Shown: positions 17,341 through 25,394, counted from the first letter of the stretch. The stretch: DNA of 64,000 bases from Kitasatospora sp044457565 (GCF_044457565.1 NZ_JBITGZ010000009.1:221477-285476); one strand, 5' to 3'. Numbers and translations: made by a program. Notes: a model not told the origin generated them from the letters alone.

Positions 17341-17648
17341 GGTTCCCCCTCGGTCGCCGATGCGGCGTGGCGGTACCGTCGGACGGCGGAGCCCGGCCTC
17401 CGACTACCGGGGAACGGCGGCTCCGCCCCCCGGTTCTCCGGTCCACGGCTGGGGACTCCCAACCCTCACCGTGGACGGCTCCTGGATCGCTCAATGTAGT
17501 GGAGACCCGCACACCCCGTAGATGGTTGTACCGCGGAGGCGACTGAATTCCGGAGCGGGCGCGAGGCCCCTGTGGCGCGCCTCCGGGGGCGGTCGTCATC
17601 GCGCTCATCGGGCTGCCCCGCGCCCCCGTCCGGGGTACCTTGGGTCTC
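17341..17648. other. 308-bp divergent intergenic region
   Basis: It separates the deacetylase (minus) from the small membrane protein (plus). Apart from the plus-strand -10-like element at its right end I see no gene or clear operator. Confidence 0.4.
17636..17641 (+). promoter_or_regulatory. -10 element of a probably leaderless transcript
   Basis: TACCTT ends seven bases before the ATG at 17649; no ribosome-binding site is present. This fits a leaderless message. Confidence 0.5.
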
Positions 17649-17933
17649 ATGGGAGATACGGAACGTGATCATTCTCTGGCCCACGCGGCGGCCCACGCCG
17701 CCTCCGGTGCGGCGCGGCTGTGGAGTGGTGGAGCGCTGGTCAGGCACCAGATCCCGCTGGCGGTCGTGGGCCTGGCGTGCGTGGCGGTGGGCATCGTGGT
17801 CGCCGTGGTGGTTCCGGAGAGTGACGGCCCCGCCTGGGTGATGGCGGTGGTCGGCTGCCTCGCCGCCGGGGTGATGCTGCTCGGCCGGATCGCGTTCGCC
17901 GTCTTCCGCGCCCGGCGTGGTGTGACGCTCTGA
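17649..17933 (+). CDS. Small membrane protein, 94 residues
   Basis: I do not recognise the family. The N-terminal 35 residues are Ala/His-rich and soluble (DTERDHSLAHAAAHAA). Two hydrophobic helices follow (IPLAVVGLACVAVGIVVAVVV and AWVMAVVGCLAAGVMLLGRI), and the protein ends with a basic FRARRGVTL, so both termini are probably cytoplasmic. The ATG at 17649 was chosen over an upstream in-frame TTG because a -10-like hexamer sits seven bases before it. Confidence 0.65.
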   Translation: MGDTERDHSLAHAAAHAASGAARLWSGGALVRHQIPLAVVGLACVAVGIVVAVVVPESDGPAWVMAVVGCLAAGVMLLGRIAFAVFRARRGVTL

Positions 17934-18238
17934 CGGCACGCCGGCGATCCTCCCGGGACGTCCCGGGGAGCCGCCGGCCCGTCCGTCCCGCCGAGCCCCG
18001 CCCCACCCCCCTCTCCTCCCTTACGGGTCCCCCTGCGGGCGGCGCGTCCGGAGTCCACGCTGAGCCGCCCGCCCACCGGTCACACAGACCGATTTTCGGC
18101 CTACCTTCTCGCTTCTTTCACATTTCCCCGGCAGCAGCCCCACAGTTCCCCCTACCGTGATTGCGTCCGGCGCGCCAACTACCGCCGGTGGCAAGGCCAT
18201 TCGACGGTGCCGGGGAGGGCGCCGCAGAGGGGGGAGCG
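17934..18238. other. 305-bp intergenic region upstream of the second deacetylase
   Basis: The first half is low-complexity C-rich DNA. The second half is less GC-rich (18075-18165) and has a -10-like TACCGT near 18153, so the promoter of the deacetylase-glycosyltransferase-sugar transferase operon probably lies there. Confidence 0.4.
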
Positions 18239-19072
18239 ATGCGTCACACCGCCGCGCCCGCGGCAGCCGGGGGAGTCCGCGCCCAGGTCAAACACCAGCT
18301 GGCGCGCGCCGCCGGCCGGACGCCGGGTGAGGGCGCCACCGTACTGATCTACCACCGCGTCGGCGGCATCGGCGCCGACGAGCTGGACGTCTCGACCGCC
18401 GACTTCACCGCCCAGGCCGACCTGCTCGCCGACCTGCCGCCCGGCCGGGTGGTCGCCCTCGACGAGGCCGTCGACCGGATCGAGGCCGGCCGCCGCACCC
18501 CCAGCACCGTCCTCACCTTCGACGACGGCTACGCCGACGTGTACCACAACGCCTGGCCGCTGCTCAGGGAACGCTCGCTGCCCTTCACCGTCTACCTCAC
18601 CAGCGGCCACGTCGGCGGCCGGATGGCCTGGGAGGGCTCCACCGCCAAGGCGGCCGGCGCGCCCGCGCTCAGCTGGGAGCAGCTGCGCGAGATGGCCGCC
18701 TCGGGCCTGTGCACCATCGCCAACCACACCCGCAGTCACGCCCGCCCGCAGCTGCTCAGCACCGCCGAGCTGGACGCCTGCAACGACGACGTGGAGCAGC
18801 ACCTGGGCCTGCGCCCACGGCACTTCGCGTACACCTGGGGCGTGCCCGTCCCGCACATGGAGCCCGCGCTGCGCGCCCGCTTCCGCACCGCCGCCACCGG
18901 CGAGGTCGGCCGCAACCAGCCGGGCGCCGACCCGGTCCGGCTGCGCCGCGTCCCCGTCCGCCGCAGCGACCCGATCGACTTCTACCGGGCCAAGCTGTAC
19001 GGCCGACTGCTGCCCGAGCGGGCGTACGCCCGGATCGTCGCCACGGCGAAGGCGGTCGGCGCCCGTGCCTGA
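18239..19072 (+). CDS. Polysaccharide deacetylase (NodB domain)
   Basis: The 277-residue protein contains VLIYHRVGGIG, the metal/base motif VLTFDDGYADVY and the His pair in IANHTRSHARP, followed by FAYTWGVPVP. All are features of the carbohydrate esterase 4 fold. No signal peptide is obvious. The ATG follows GAGGGGGGAG. Its last eight bases overlap the next gene, a GT4 glycosyltransferase, so they are translated together and probably act on the same glycan. It is a second deacetylase about 1 kb from the one at 16270 but not closely similar to it. Confidence 0.88.
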   Translation: MRHTAAPAAAGGVRAQVKHQLARAAGRTPGEGATVLIYHRVGGIGADELDVSTADFTAQADLLADLPPGRVVALDEAVDRIEAGRRTPSTVLTFDDGYADVYHNAWPLLRERSLPFTVYLTSGHVGGRMAWEGSTAKAAGAPALSWEQLREMAASGLCTIANHTRSHARPQLLSTAELDACNDDVEQHLGLRPRHFAYTWGVPVPHMEPALRARFRTAATGEVGRNQPGADPVRLRRVPVRRSDPIDFYRAKLYGRLLPERAYARIVATAKAVGARA

Positions 19073-20339
19073 CACCCCGATATCCGCCACCCCTGCCACG
19101 CCCGACGGCCCCGCAACCCCCGCCACCCCCACTCCCGCCACCCCCACTCCCGACGGCCCCGCCCGCCGGCTCAGGGGCCCGGGCGGCCGCCCGCTGAGGG
19201 TCGCCCACCTCACCACCGTCGACATGAGCCTGCACCTGCTGCTCGCCACCGAACTCAAGGTCGACCTGGACGCCGGCTTCGAGACCTACGGAATCAGCGC
19301 GCCCGGCCCGTACGTCGGGCAGCTGGAGGCGATCGGCGTCCGGCACGAACCGCTGCACTCCCTCACCCGGGCCTGGCACCCGCGCGCCGACCTGGCCGCG
19401 GCCCGCGAACTGCTCGCCGCACTGCGCCGGCTGCGCCCGGACGTCCTGCACACCCACAACCCCAAGACCGGCGTGCTCGGCCGCATCCTGGGCCGCGCCG
19501 CCGGCGTGCCGGTGGTGGTCAACACCTGCCACGGCCTCTGGGCCCAGGCCCACGACCCGTTCGGCAGAAGGGCGTTCGTCCTCGGCGCCGAGGCCCTCGC
19601 CGGGCGCTTCTCGCACGCGGAGCTGTACCAGAACGACGAGGACCGCCGGGCGCTGTCCCGCGCGGTGCCCGCCCGCCGTTCCCGCGTCGTCGGCAACGGC
19701 GTGGACCTGACCCGCTTCGCGGGCGACCCGGGTGACCGCGCGGCGGCCCGCGCCCGGATCCGGGCCGCGCTGGGCGCGGGCGAGGGGGAGCTGCTGGTCG
19801 CGGGGGTCGGCCGGCAGGTCGCGGAGAAGGGCATCCGGGAGTACCTCCAGGCCGCCCGGGCCTTGGCCGGCAAGGCCCGGTTCCTGTGGATCGGCCCGGA
19901 CGACCCGGACAAGCCCGACGCCCTCACGCCCGCCGGGGGCGCGGGCACCGGGGTCGAGTTCCTCGGTAGCCGGAGCGACATGCCCGAGCTCTACGCCGCC
20001 CTGGACGTCTTCGTCCTCCCCTCCTACCGGGAGGGCTTCTCCCGGTCGGCCATGGAGGCCGCCGCCGGCGGCCTGCCGATGGTGCTCAGTGACATCCGCG
20101 GCTGCCGCGAGATCGGCACCCACGACGAGCACCTGCTGCTCACCCCGCCCGGCGACGCCCGGGCCCTCACCACCGCGCTGGACCGGCTCCTCACCGAGCC
20201 CGGCCTGCGCGAGCGGCTCGGCGCCGCAGCCCGGCGCCGCGCCACGGCGCACTTCGACCAGCGCGCCGTCGCCCGGGTCTCGCTGGAGACCTACGCGGCC
20301 GTCGCCCGCGCCAGACACCTGCCCTGGGCGGTCGGCTGA
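19065..20339 (+). CDS. Glycosyltransferase family 4
   Basis: The 424-residue product begins with a repetitive linker (ATPATPTPATPTPDGP) and then a GT-B fold: RVAHLTTVDMSLHLLLATEL, VLHTHNPKTGVLGRILGR and NTCHGLWAQAHDPFGRR in the first domain, then GVGRQVAEKGIREYL and the Glu-pair segment SYREGFSRSAMEAAAGGLP. HTHNPKTG is seen in glycosyltransferases acting on undecaprenyl-linked sugars. The start lies inside the deacetylase gene, and a sugar-phosphate transferase follows 24 bp later, so it probably adds the second sugar to the lipid carrier. Confidence 0.9.
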   Translation: MPDTPISATPATPDGPATPATPTPATPTPDGPARRLRGPGGRPLRVAHLTTVDMSLHLLLATELKVDLDAGFETYGISAPGPYVGQLEAIGVRHEPLHSLTRAWHPRADLAAARELLAALRRLRPDVLHTHNPKTGVLGRILGRAAGVPVVVNTCHGLWAQAHDPFGRRAFVLGAEALAGRFSHAELYQNDEDRRALSRAVPARRSRVVGNGVDLTRFAGDPGDRAAARARIRAALGAGEGELLVAGVGRQVAEKGIREYLQAARALAGKARFLWIGPDDPDKPDALTPAGGAGTGVEFLGSRSDMPELYAALDVFVLPSYREGFSRSAMEAAAGGLPMVLSDIRGCREIGTHDEHLLLTPPGDARALTTALDRLLTEPGLRERLGAAARRRATAHFDQRAVARVSLETYAAVARARHLPWAVG

Positions 20340-20363
20340 GCCCACCACACACACGCGAGGGGG

Positions 20364-21119
20364 ATGGACATCATGAAGCGAGGGGGGGACCTCGCGGTCA
20401 CCGTCCTGGCCGGGATCATCGCGATCCCGCTGGGCCTGGTGATCGCCCTGCTGATCCGCTGCACCATGGGCGGACCGGTGCTCTTCCGGCAGACCAGAAC
20501 CGGCCGGCGGGGCGTGGAGTTCGAGATCCTGAAGTTCCGCACCATGCGCGACCCGAGGTTCCCCGGCGAACCGGACGCGCCCCGGATCACCCGGCTCGGC
20601 GCCCTGCTGCGCCGCACCAGTCTGGACGAGCTGCCGCAGCTGTGGAACGTGATGCGCGGTGAGATGGCCGTGATCGGGCCCCGGCCCACCCTGCCCGAGC
20701 AGGTCGTGCACTACTCACCTCGCCAGCGCGGCCGGCTCTCGCTGCGGCCCGGCCTGACCGGCTGGGCCCAGGTCAGGGGCCGGAACTCGATCACCTGGCC
20801 GCAGCGCATCGAACTCGACCTCTGGTACGTCGAGCACCGCTCGCTGCTGCTCGACGTACGGATTCTGGCCATGACCGTCGGGGTGCTGCTGCGGCCGCGC
20901 GGCATCACGGCGGCGGGTGGGGTCAACCCCGGCTTCCCGGCGCCCACCGAGACCCCGGCCCCCGTGTCGGCCCCGGCTGCTGCACCCGCCTCTGCCGCGG
21001 TCCCCGCGTCGGCTCCTTCGCCCGCTCCGGCCGCCAGGCCAGCCATCGTGCTGCCCCGGCAGGCCACCGGCCCGCGCCTGGCGCAGCCCGTCCGCGCGGC
21101 CGTCGAGGAGGCGTCCTGA
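20364..21119 (+). CDS. Polyprenyl-phosphate sugar-1-phosphate transferase (WbaP/PglC type)
   Basis: The 251-residue protein has one membrane helix (about residues 9-31) and the monotopic catalytic domain: GGPVLFRQTRTGRRG, FEILKFRTM (basic FRTM motif), SLDELPQLWNV (the catalytic Asp-Glu pair), GPRPTLPEQ and RPGLTGWAQV. It transfers a sugar phosphate to undecaprenyl phosphate, the first committed step of lipid-linked glycan assembly. The C-terminal 60 residues are a Pro/Ala-rich tail not seen in most members. The upstream GAGGGGGATGG provides the ribosome site. Its neighbours (deacetylase, GT4, acetyltransferase) complete a small glycan operon. Confidence 0.93.
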   Translation: MDIMKRGGDLAVTVLAGIIAIPLGLVIALLIRCTMGGPVLFRQTRTGRRGVEFEILKFRTMRDPRFPGEPDAPRITRLGALLRRTSLDELPQLWNVMRGEMAVIGPRPTLPEQVVHYSPRQRGRLSLRPGLTGWAQVRGRNSITWPQRIELDLWYVEHRSLLLDVRILAMTVGVLLRPRGITAAGGVNPGFPAPTETPAPVSAPAAAPASAAVPASAPSPAPAARPAIVLPRQATGPRLAQPVRAAVEEAS

Positions 21120-21199
21120 CCCGCCCGCGCCGGCACCCGCCGGTGCCGCATCCGGCCGTCCGCCGCTCCGGCCCGCCGCACCGAGGGCAGGATGACGGT

Positions 21200-21895
21200 A
21201 TGCCAGGACCGATGCCAGTACCGCCGATGCCCGTGCACCTGAACGAGCCCGCCCCGCCGCTCTGGATCGCCGGCGCGGGTGGTGTCGGCCGGGAGGCCCT
21301 GGACACCGCCCTCGCGGCGGGCGTCCGGGTCGCCGGGTTCCTCGACGACCGGGCCGACCCGGCGGCCCGGCCCGGCGGGCCAGGGGCAGCCACCGTCCGC
21401 GGTCTGCCGCTGCTCGCGCCCGCCGCCGTCCCGCCCGGCACCCGGTACCTGGTGGGCATCGCCGACCCGGCCGTCCGGCAGCGGCTGGCCGCCCTGCTGG
21501 ACGGCCTCGGGGCCCGGCCGGCCACCCTCGTCCACCCCGGGGCGATCATCGCGCCGGAGACCGAACTCGCCCCCGGCTGCCTGGTGATGGGCGGGGCGTA
21601 CGTCTCCAGCGGCGTCCGGCTCGGCGCGCACAGCCAGGTCCACTACAACGCCACCGTGGGCCACGACAGTGTGCTGGGCGAGCGGGTGACGGTCTACCCG
21701 GGCGGCAACGTCTCCGGCGCGGTGCACCTGGCCGACGGCTCGACCGTCGGCAGCAACGCCGTCGTCCTACAGGGCCGTACGGTCGGGGCGGGCGCGTTCG
21801 TCGGCGCCGCGGCGGTGGTCACCCGGGACGTGCCGGCCGGCCACGTGGTGGTCGGATCGCCCGCCCGGACCCTGCGCGGGCGATCACCGGCGTAG
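21200..21895 (+). CDS. PglD/NeuD-like sugar O/N-acyltransferase (left-handed beta-helix)
   Basis: The 231-residue protein has an N-terminal nucleotide-sugar binding Rossmann part (PLWIAGAGGVGREALDTAL, VAGFLDDR) and a C-terminal hexapeptide-repeat beta-helix (VMGGAYVSSGVRLGAHSQV, HYNATVGHDSVLGERV, TVGSNAVVLQGRTVGAGAF). The His in NATVGHDS matches the catalytic base of PglD-type acetyltransferases. I set the start at the ATG preceding MPGPMPV. It sits 80 bp after the sugar-phosphate transferase, and would acetylate the amino-sugar nucleotide used by that enzyme. Confidence 0.88.
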   Translation: MPGPMPVPPMPVHLNEPAPPLWIAGAGGVGREALDTALAAGVRVAGFLDDRADPAARPGGPGAATVRGLPLLAPAAVPPGTRYLVGIADPAVRQRLAALLDGLGARPATLVHPGAIIAPETELAPGCLVMGGAYVSSGVRLGAHSQVHYNATVGHDSVLGERVTVYPGGNVSGAVHLADGSTVGSNAVVLQGRTVGAGAFVGAAAVVTRDVPAGHVVVGSPARTLRGRSPA

Positions 21896-21898
21896 GGT
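21893..21898 (+). promoter_or_regulatory. -10 element of leaderless Nudix transcript
   Basis: TAGGGT ends six bases before the ATG at 21905, overlapping the stop codon of the preceding gene. No ribosome site is present, so the Nudix gene probably has its own leaderless promoter. Confidence 0.6.
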
Positions 21899-21904
21899 GC
21901 GGGT

Positions 21905-22417
21905 ATGGCGATTCCCCCATTCCTGGCCGAGCTTCGCTCGCTGGTCGGCACCCGTCCGCTCTGGCTCTCCGCGGTGGTCGCCGTGGTCCTCGACGACGAC
22001 AACCGGGTCCTGCTCGCCCGTCGCAGGGACGACGGCCGCTGGGCCCCGGTCGGCGGCATCCTCGACCCGGGTGAGGAGCCGGCCGAGGGCGCCGTGCGCG
22101 AGTGCCGGGAGGAGACCGGGGTGGAGGTCGTCCCCGAGCTGCTCACCTCGGTGTCGGCCACCCCGGTGGTGGAGTACCCCAACGGCGACCGGACCCAGTA
22201 CCTGGTGCTCTGCTTCCGCTGCCGCCCGGTCGGCGGCGAGGCGAGGGTGAACGACGACGAGTCCCTGGAGGTCGGCTGGTTCGACCTGGACGCGCTGCCG
22301 GAGATGACGGAGACAGAACTGCGCCGGATCACCCTCGCCCGCGACTGCGAGGGCGAGGCGGTGTTCGAGTACTCCGGCCGGACCTCCGGCCCGCTCCCCT
22401 CGCACCACCGGGGCTGA
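21905..22417 (+). CDS. Nudix hydrolase
   Basis: The 170-residue product contains a complete Nudix box with the RECREETG core between residues about 52 and 74, preceded by ARRRDDGRWAPVGG. This metal-dependent motif cleaves nucleoside diphosphate-linked substrates. The remainder (YPNGDRTQYLVLCFRC, ESLEVGWFDLDALPEM) is standard for the small ADP-ribose/ADP-sugar-type group common in streptomycetes. The exact substrate is not predictable. It ends 31 bp from the convergent epimerase gene. Confidence 0.92.
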   Translation: MAIPPFLAELRSLVGTRPLWLSAVVAVVLDDDNRVLLARRRDDGRWAPVGGILDPGEEPAEGAVRECREETGVEVVPELLTSVSATPVVEYPNGDRTQYLVLCFRCRPVGGEARVNDDESLEVGWFDLDALPEMTETELRRITLARDCEGEAVFEYSGRTSGPLPSHHRG

Positions 22418-22448
22418 CGAGCGGTCGGCCGACCGTCCGCCCCGGCGC

Positions 22449-23378
22449 TCAGAGCGTCCTGAACCACCGCGCCGTCTGCTCCAGCCCCTCGCGCAGCGGC
22501 ACCGGCACCACCGCCGGGAACAGCTCGCGCAGCCGGGAGTCGTCGGCCTGGCTGTCGCGGACGTCGCCGGGCCGGGGCTCGGTGTGGGTGACCTCCAGCG
22601 GGCGGCCCAGCACCGACTCCAGCTCGCCGACCAGCTCCAGCAGCGAGGTGCGGGTGCCGAAGGCCAGGTTCACCGGGTCGGCGTGCACCACCCGCCCGAG
22701 CACCGCCTCGGTGATCACCCGGGTGACCGTCCCGACGTACGTGAAGTCCCGGCTCTGCCCGCCGTCCCCGTGCACCGTCAGCGGCCGGCCGGCCAGCGCG
22801 GCGTCCAGGAACGCGGGGACCACGGCCGCGTACGCGTGCCCGGCCGGCTGGAGCGGCCCGAACACGTTGAAGAACCGCAGCGGCAGCACCCCCAGCCCGT
22901 AGCAGTGGTGGTACGCCGCCAGGTACGCCTCGGTGGCCAGCTTGCCGACGGCGTACGGGCTCATCGGCGCGGTGCGCATCGTCTCGCGCTTGGGCAGCTC
23001 GCGGTTGGCGCCGTAGACGGAGGACGAGGAGGCCGCCACCAGGTAGGGCCCGCCCGCCCGGCGGGCCGCCTCCAGCACCTCCAGCGTGCCGGTCGCGTTG
23101 GCGTGGTGACTGGCCAGCGGGTCCGCCACCGAGCGGGGTACGGACGGCAGCGCGGCCAGGTGCACCACGGCGTCGGCGCCCGCGAGGGCCTCGTCGAGCA
23201 GCCCGCCGTCCAGGATGCTGCCCTCGTACAGGGTGGCGCCGGTGCCGGCGAGGTTGGTCTTGCTGCCGGTGCTGAGGTTGTCCACCACCCGGACCTGGTC
23301 GACCTCAGGGCGGGCCACCAGTGCCCGGACCAGGTTGGCCCCGATGAATCCGGCTCCGCCGGTGACGACCACGCGCAT
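22449..23378 (-). CDS. NAD-dependent sugar epimerase/dehydratase (extended SDR)
   Basis: The 309-residue enzyme opens with the NAD-binding VVVTGGAGFIGANLVRAL, contains VRVVDNLSTGS, HLAALPSVPRS and the catalytic triad region SSSVYGANRE with SPYAVGKLATE (Tyr-x-x-x-Lys). RFFNVFGPLQPAGHAYAAVVPAF is typical of UDP-glucose/UDP-GlcNAc 4-epimerases. It would supply an epimerised nucleotide sugar, such as UDP-galactose or UDP-GalNAc, to the local glycosyltransferases. GGGGGGAACC precedes the ATG. It follows dhaM by 127 bp on the same strand. Confidence 0.9.
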   Translation of the reverse strand: MRVVVTGGAGFIGANLVRALVARPEVDQVRVVDNLSTGSKTNLAGTGATLYEGSILDGGLLDEALAGADAVVHLAALPSVPRSVADPLASHHANATGTLEVLEAARRAGGPYLVAASSSSVYGANRELPKRETMRTAPMSPYAVGKLATEAYLAAYHHCYGLGVLPLRFFNVFGPLQPAGHAYAAVVPAFLDAALAGRPLTVHGDGGQSRDFTYVGTVTRVITEAVLGRVVHADPVNLAFGTRTSLLELVGELESVLGRPLEVTHTEPRPGDVRDSQADDSRLRELFPAVVPVPLREGLEQTARWFRTL

Positions 23379-23505
23379 GGCTGAGGTTCCCCCCTCGACC
23401 GCCGGAGCCCGACTGCACCGGCCCTGTGCCGATGGTAGCCGCGCGGTCACCCCGCGTGGGGCGGATCGGCCGGACCGGCCGCCACCGCGGCAGGGCCGGC
23501 GCCGC

Positions 23506-24042
23506 TCAGCCCTTGCGCTGGCGGTAGGCCTCCTCGGCGGCGTCCAGCACCGCCGAGACGTCGCCGCCCGCCGTCGCGGTGGCCACCGCCGCGACCGCGC
23601 CCTCCACGAACGGCGCGTCGGCGAACCGGACGGGGAAGGGCAGCCCGTGCTCGTCCGCCGCGGCCAGCAGCGCCCGTACGGTGTCCACCGCATCGCCCAG
23701 GTCGGCCAGCACCACCACCCCGTGCCCCTGGTCCACCCGGCGGGTGGCGGCGGCGATCAGCACCGCGCTGATCCCGGGGCCGTCCGCCAGCCCGCCGGTG
23801 CCGGCCACCGGCGCGGGGGTCTCGGACCCGGCCAGCGCCTGGGCCAGCTCGGCGGTGGCGGCGGCCAGCTCCTGGCTGTGCGAGACCAGCACCACCCCGA
23901 CCCGGCCGTGGCCCGGCGGGCGCCCGGGCGTGGGCTTGGGCACGGTGACTTCGGACGGTGGGGTGCGCGGCGCCGGGGGGTGGGCCGACGGGGCGTCGGA
24001 GATGGGGATGACATCGGCGCGGGTGCCGTCCCGGCGGCTCAT
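23506..24042 (-). CDS. dhaM: DhaM, phosphotransferase subunit of PTS-dependent dihydroxyacetone kinase
   Basis: The 178-residue protein has a Pro-rich N-terminal extension of about 45 residues and then an EIIA-mannose-like domain: GVVLVSHSQELAAATAELA carries the phosphorylated His, and VLADLGDAVDTVRALL plus PFVEGAVAAV complete the fold. DhaM takes phosphate from HPr and passes it to ADP bound on DhaL. The dhaK and dhaL genes that normally accompany it are not adjacent; upstream is a 378-bp non-coding region and downstream an epimerase. PTS enzyme I and EIIA are encoded near 62 kb. The start could lie further in, because the extension is unusual. Confidence 0.82.
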   Translation of the reverse strand: MSRRDGTRADVIPISDAPSAHPPAPRTPPSEVTVPKPTPGRPPGHGRVGVVLVSHSQELAAATAELAQALAGSETPAPVAGTGGLADGPGISAVLIAAATRRVDQGHGVVVLADLGDAVDTVRALLAAADEHGLPFPVRFADAPFVEGAVAAVATATAGGDVSAVLDAAEEAYRQRKG

Positions 24043-24420
24043 CGGCTGCTCCCTGGGCGATCGGGTCCGCGGACTTCGGGTCCGGCGGTCTGCGGGTCTG
24101 CGGGTCTGCGGGTCTGCTGGTGTGCGGGCGTACGGGCGGGGGCGTCCCAGGGTGTCCCGGGTGCTCGGGCCAGCGGGGCTGAACGCGCCGTACTGCTCGT
24201 GGAACGGGGTGGTCTCCCACACTCTGGCAGCCCGCCGGGCCGCTCGGGCTGAACCCGGCCCGTGTGTTCGCCGCCCGGCCTCGCCGCTACCACAGCCCGC
24301 CGTCGCCCGGGGTCGGAGCGGGCGCAGTCGCCCCGGTCGGAGGAGTCCTCGCCAACCGCGCTCGTACCGCGCCCCGGCATGGTTACGCTGGCATCCGGTA
24401 GACGTCGGGAGGAGTCAGCA
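24043..24420. other. 378-bp divergent intergenic region with a microsatellite
   Basis: It separates dhaM (minus) from the DUF397 gene (plus). It holds the octamer repeat at 24086-24117. Elsewhere only shadow frames are seen. Confidence 0.45.
24086..24117. repeat. 8-bp tandem repeat, four units
   Basis: Three perfect gggtctgc units (24094-24117) follow one copy with a single change (cggtctgc, 24086-24093). They lie just upstream of dhaM. Confidence 0.85.
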
Positions 24421-24684
24421 GTGGTAGCAGACATCGGGGCGAGCACGGAGCCGGCCGGCACGACGGAGGTCCTCGCGGGCGGCCGCAAGCCCCAGTTGGA
24501 CCTCACGGAGGCCGTCTGGCAGTCCAGCAGCCAGGGCAGCGGGGACGTGCAGATCGCCTTCGTCGAGGGTTACATCGCGATGCGCGACGGCAGGCAGCAG
24601 GACGGTCCGGCTCTGATCTTCACGCCGGGGGAGTGGCGCGCCTTCGTGCTCGGTGCCCGCGACGGCGAGTTCGACCTCACCTGA
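24421..24684 (+). CDS. DUF397 domain protein
   Basis: The 87-residue protein ends with the DUF397 pattern: AVWQSSSQGSGDVQIAFVE, then IAMRDGRQQDGPALIFTPG and EWRAFVLGARDGEFDL. These small proteins are abundant in streptomycetes and usually lie beside an Xre-type regulator, as an antitoxin-like or regulatory partner. No such regulator is adjacent here. The GTG is preceded by GGGAGGAG. It ends just before a strong palindromic terminator. Confidence 0.9.
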   Translation: MVADIGASTEPAGTTEVLAGGRKPQLDLTEAVWQSSSQGSGDVQIAFVEGYIAMRDGRQQDGPALIFTPGEWRAFVLGARDGEFDLT

Positions 24685-24710
24685 CCCGCCCTCACCCGGT
24701 ACCGGAGTCC

Positions 24711-24739
24711 GGGATCCCGGCGGCAGCCGCCGGGATCCC
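24711..24739. terminator. Bidirectional palindromic terminator
   Basis: Arms gggatcccggcggc (24711-24724) and gccgccgggatccc (24726-24739) are perfectly complementary. It lies after the DUF397 stop codon and at the predicted 3' end of the minus-strand RNA candidate. Confidence 0.75.
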
Positions 24740-25277
24740 CCGAGGTCAAAGATTTGATGCAGACGCGTCATAATTTCTGTTGACTGTTCGACAAGCGCGG
24801 CCCACAGTTGTTGAGAACAGGCAGACGCCGTGCCCACCGCCCCCACGCGGCCAGACACGGCGCCTGCTGTGTGCCCGGCAGTGATGCCGAGCTCCTCCCG
24901 GAAATCCCCTGCGCACCGGGGTGCGTTGGCCGGTCCCGGCCTCGTGAGAGGCCGGCAGTCGCCGGGAGGTTGGCCCCGAGGTCCGAGAGCGACTCGAAAC
25001 GCGGTGCCGGTTGCTCGGGACCCGCACGCCCCCACGCGGCGGTGTCCCGAGCAGGTCCGCGAGTGCGACGGGCCTGGGCCCCGCGAACCTGGCTTCTGTG
25101 ACTTCGGACTGTTGGTTTGTGGGTGTTGCAGTCGTGTGCTGCGGTGCTCCGCGGCGCGGCGAAGCTGGTTGCTCGGCTGATCGGCACGACGATGCGCACA
25201 GTGGAGGGATACGCGTGTGGGGCCGCGTTGCGACAAACCGCCCCCCGGAGGATCGAACCCAGAACGGCTGTCGTGCT
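24711..25277 (-). ncRNA. Candidate structured RNA in a 710-bp intergenic region
   Basis: No credible protein is encoded between 24685 and 25394: minus-strand frames have mixed third-position bases, unlike the neighbours. A near-consensus minus-strand promoter starts the region and a strong palindrome ends it. Inside are several hairpins: cgcacc/ggtgcg near 24913, ggcctc-gtga-gaggcc near 24940, and a ten-base stem tgctcgggac/gtcccgagca around 25013-25053. I could not match it to tmRNA, RNase P RNA, SRP RNA or 6S RNA by their conserved cores. The strand is chosen from the promoter only; the function is unknown. Confidence 0.35.
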
Positions 25278-25283
25278 GAACCG

Positions 25284-25313
25284 AACGTAGCCCGGACGGT
25301 TGCTCAGAGTCAA
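25284..25313 (-). promoter_or_regulatory. Near-consensus sigma-70-type promoter
   Basis: On the minus strand TTGACT (25308-25313) and TACGTT (25284-25289) are 18 bp apart. The predicted start is near 25277, and no good reading frame follows, which argues for a non-coding transcript. Confidence 0.55.
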
Positions 25314-25382
25314 CATTGGTCTCTGAGCGTGGATCTCCGGCCGGTCTGCGACCCACCCCGCGAAGGTGGTGTGCCGGGCACG

Positions 25383-25388
25383 TACGAT
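25383..25388 (+). promoter_or_regulatory. -10 element of leaderless transcript
   Basis: TACGAT ends six bases before the ATG at 25395. There is no ribosome site. Confidence 0.55.
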
Positions 25389-25394
25389 GTTGCC

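Noticed and set aside
25238..25262. tRNA T-loop-like GGGTTCGATCC on the minus strand
   Set aside because: The flanking bases do not form a five-base T stem, and no acceptor stem or anticodon arm could be built around it.
24768..25316. 182-codon minus-strand reading frame in the DUF397 intergenic region
   Set aside because: Third-position composition is unlike the neighbours, and the predicted promoter begins inside the frame, downstream of its start codon.
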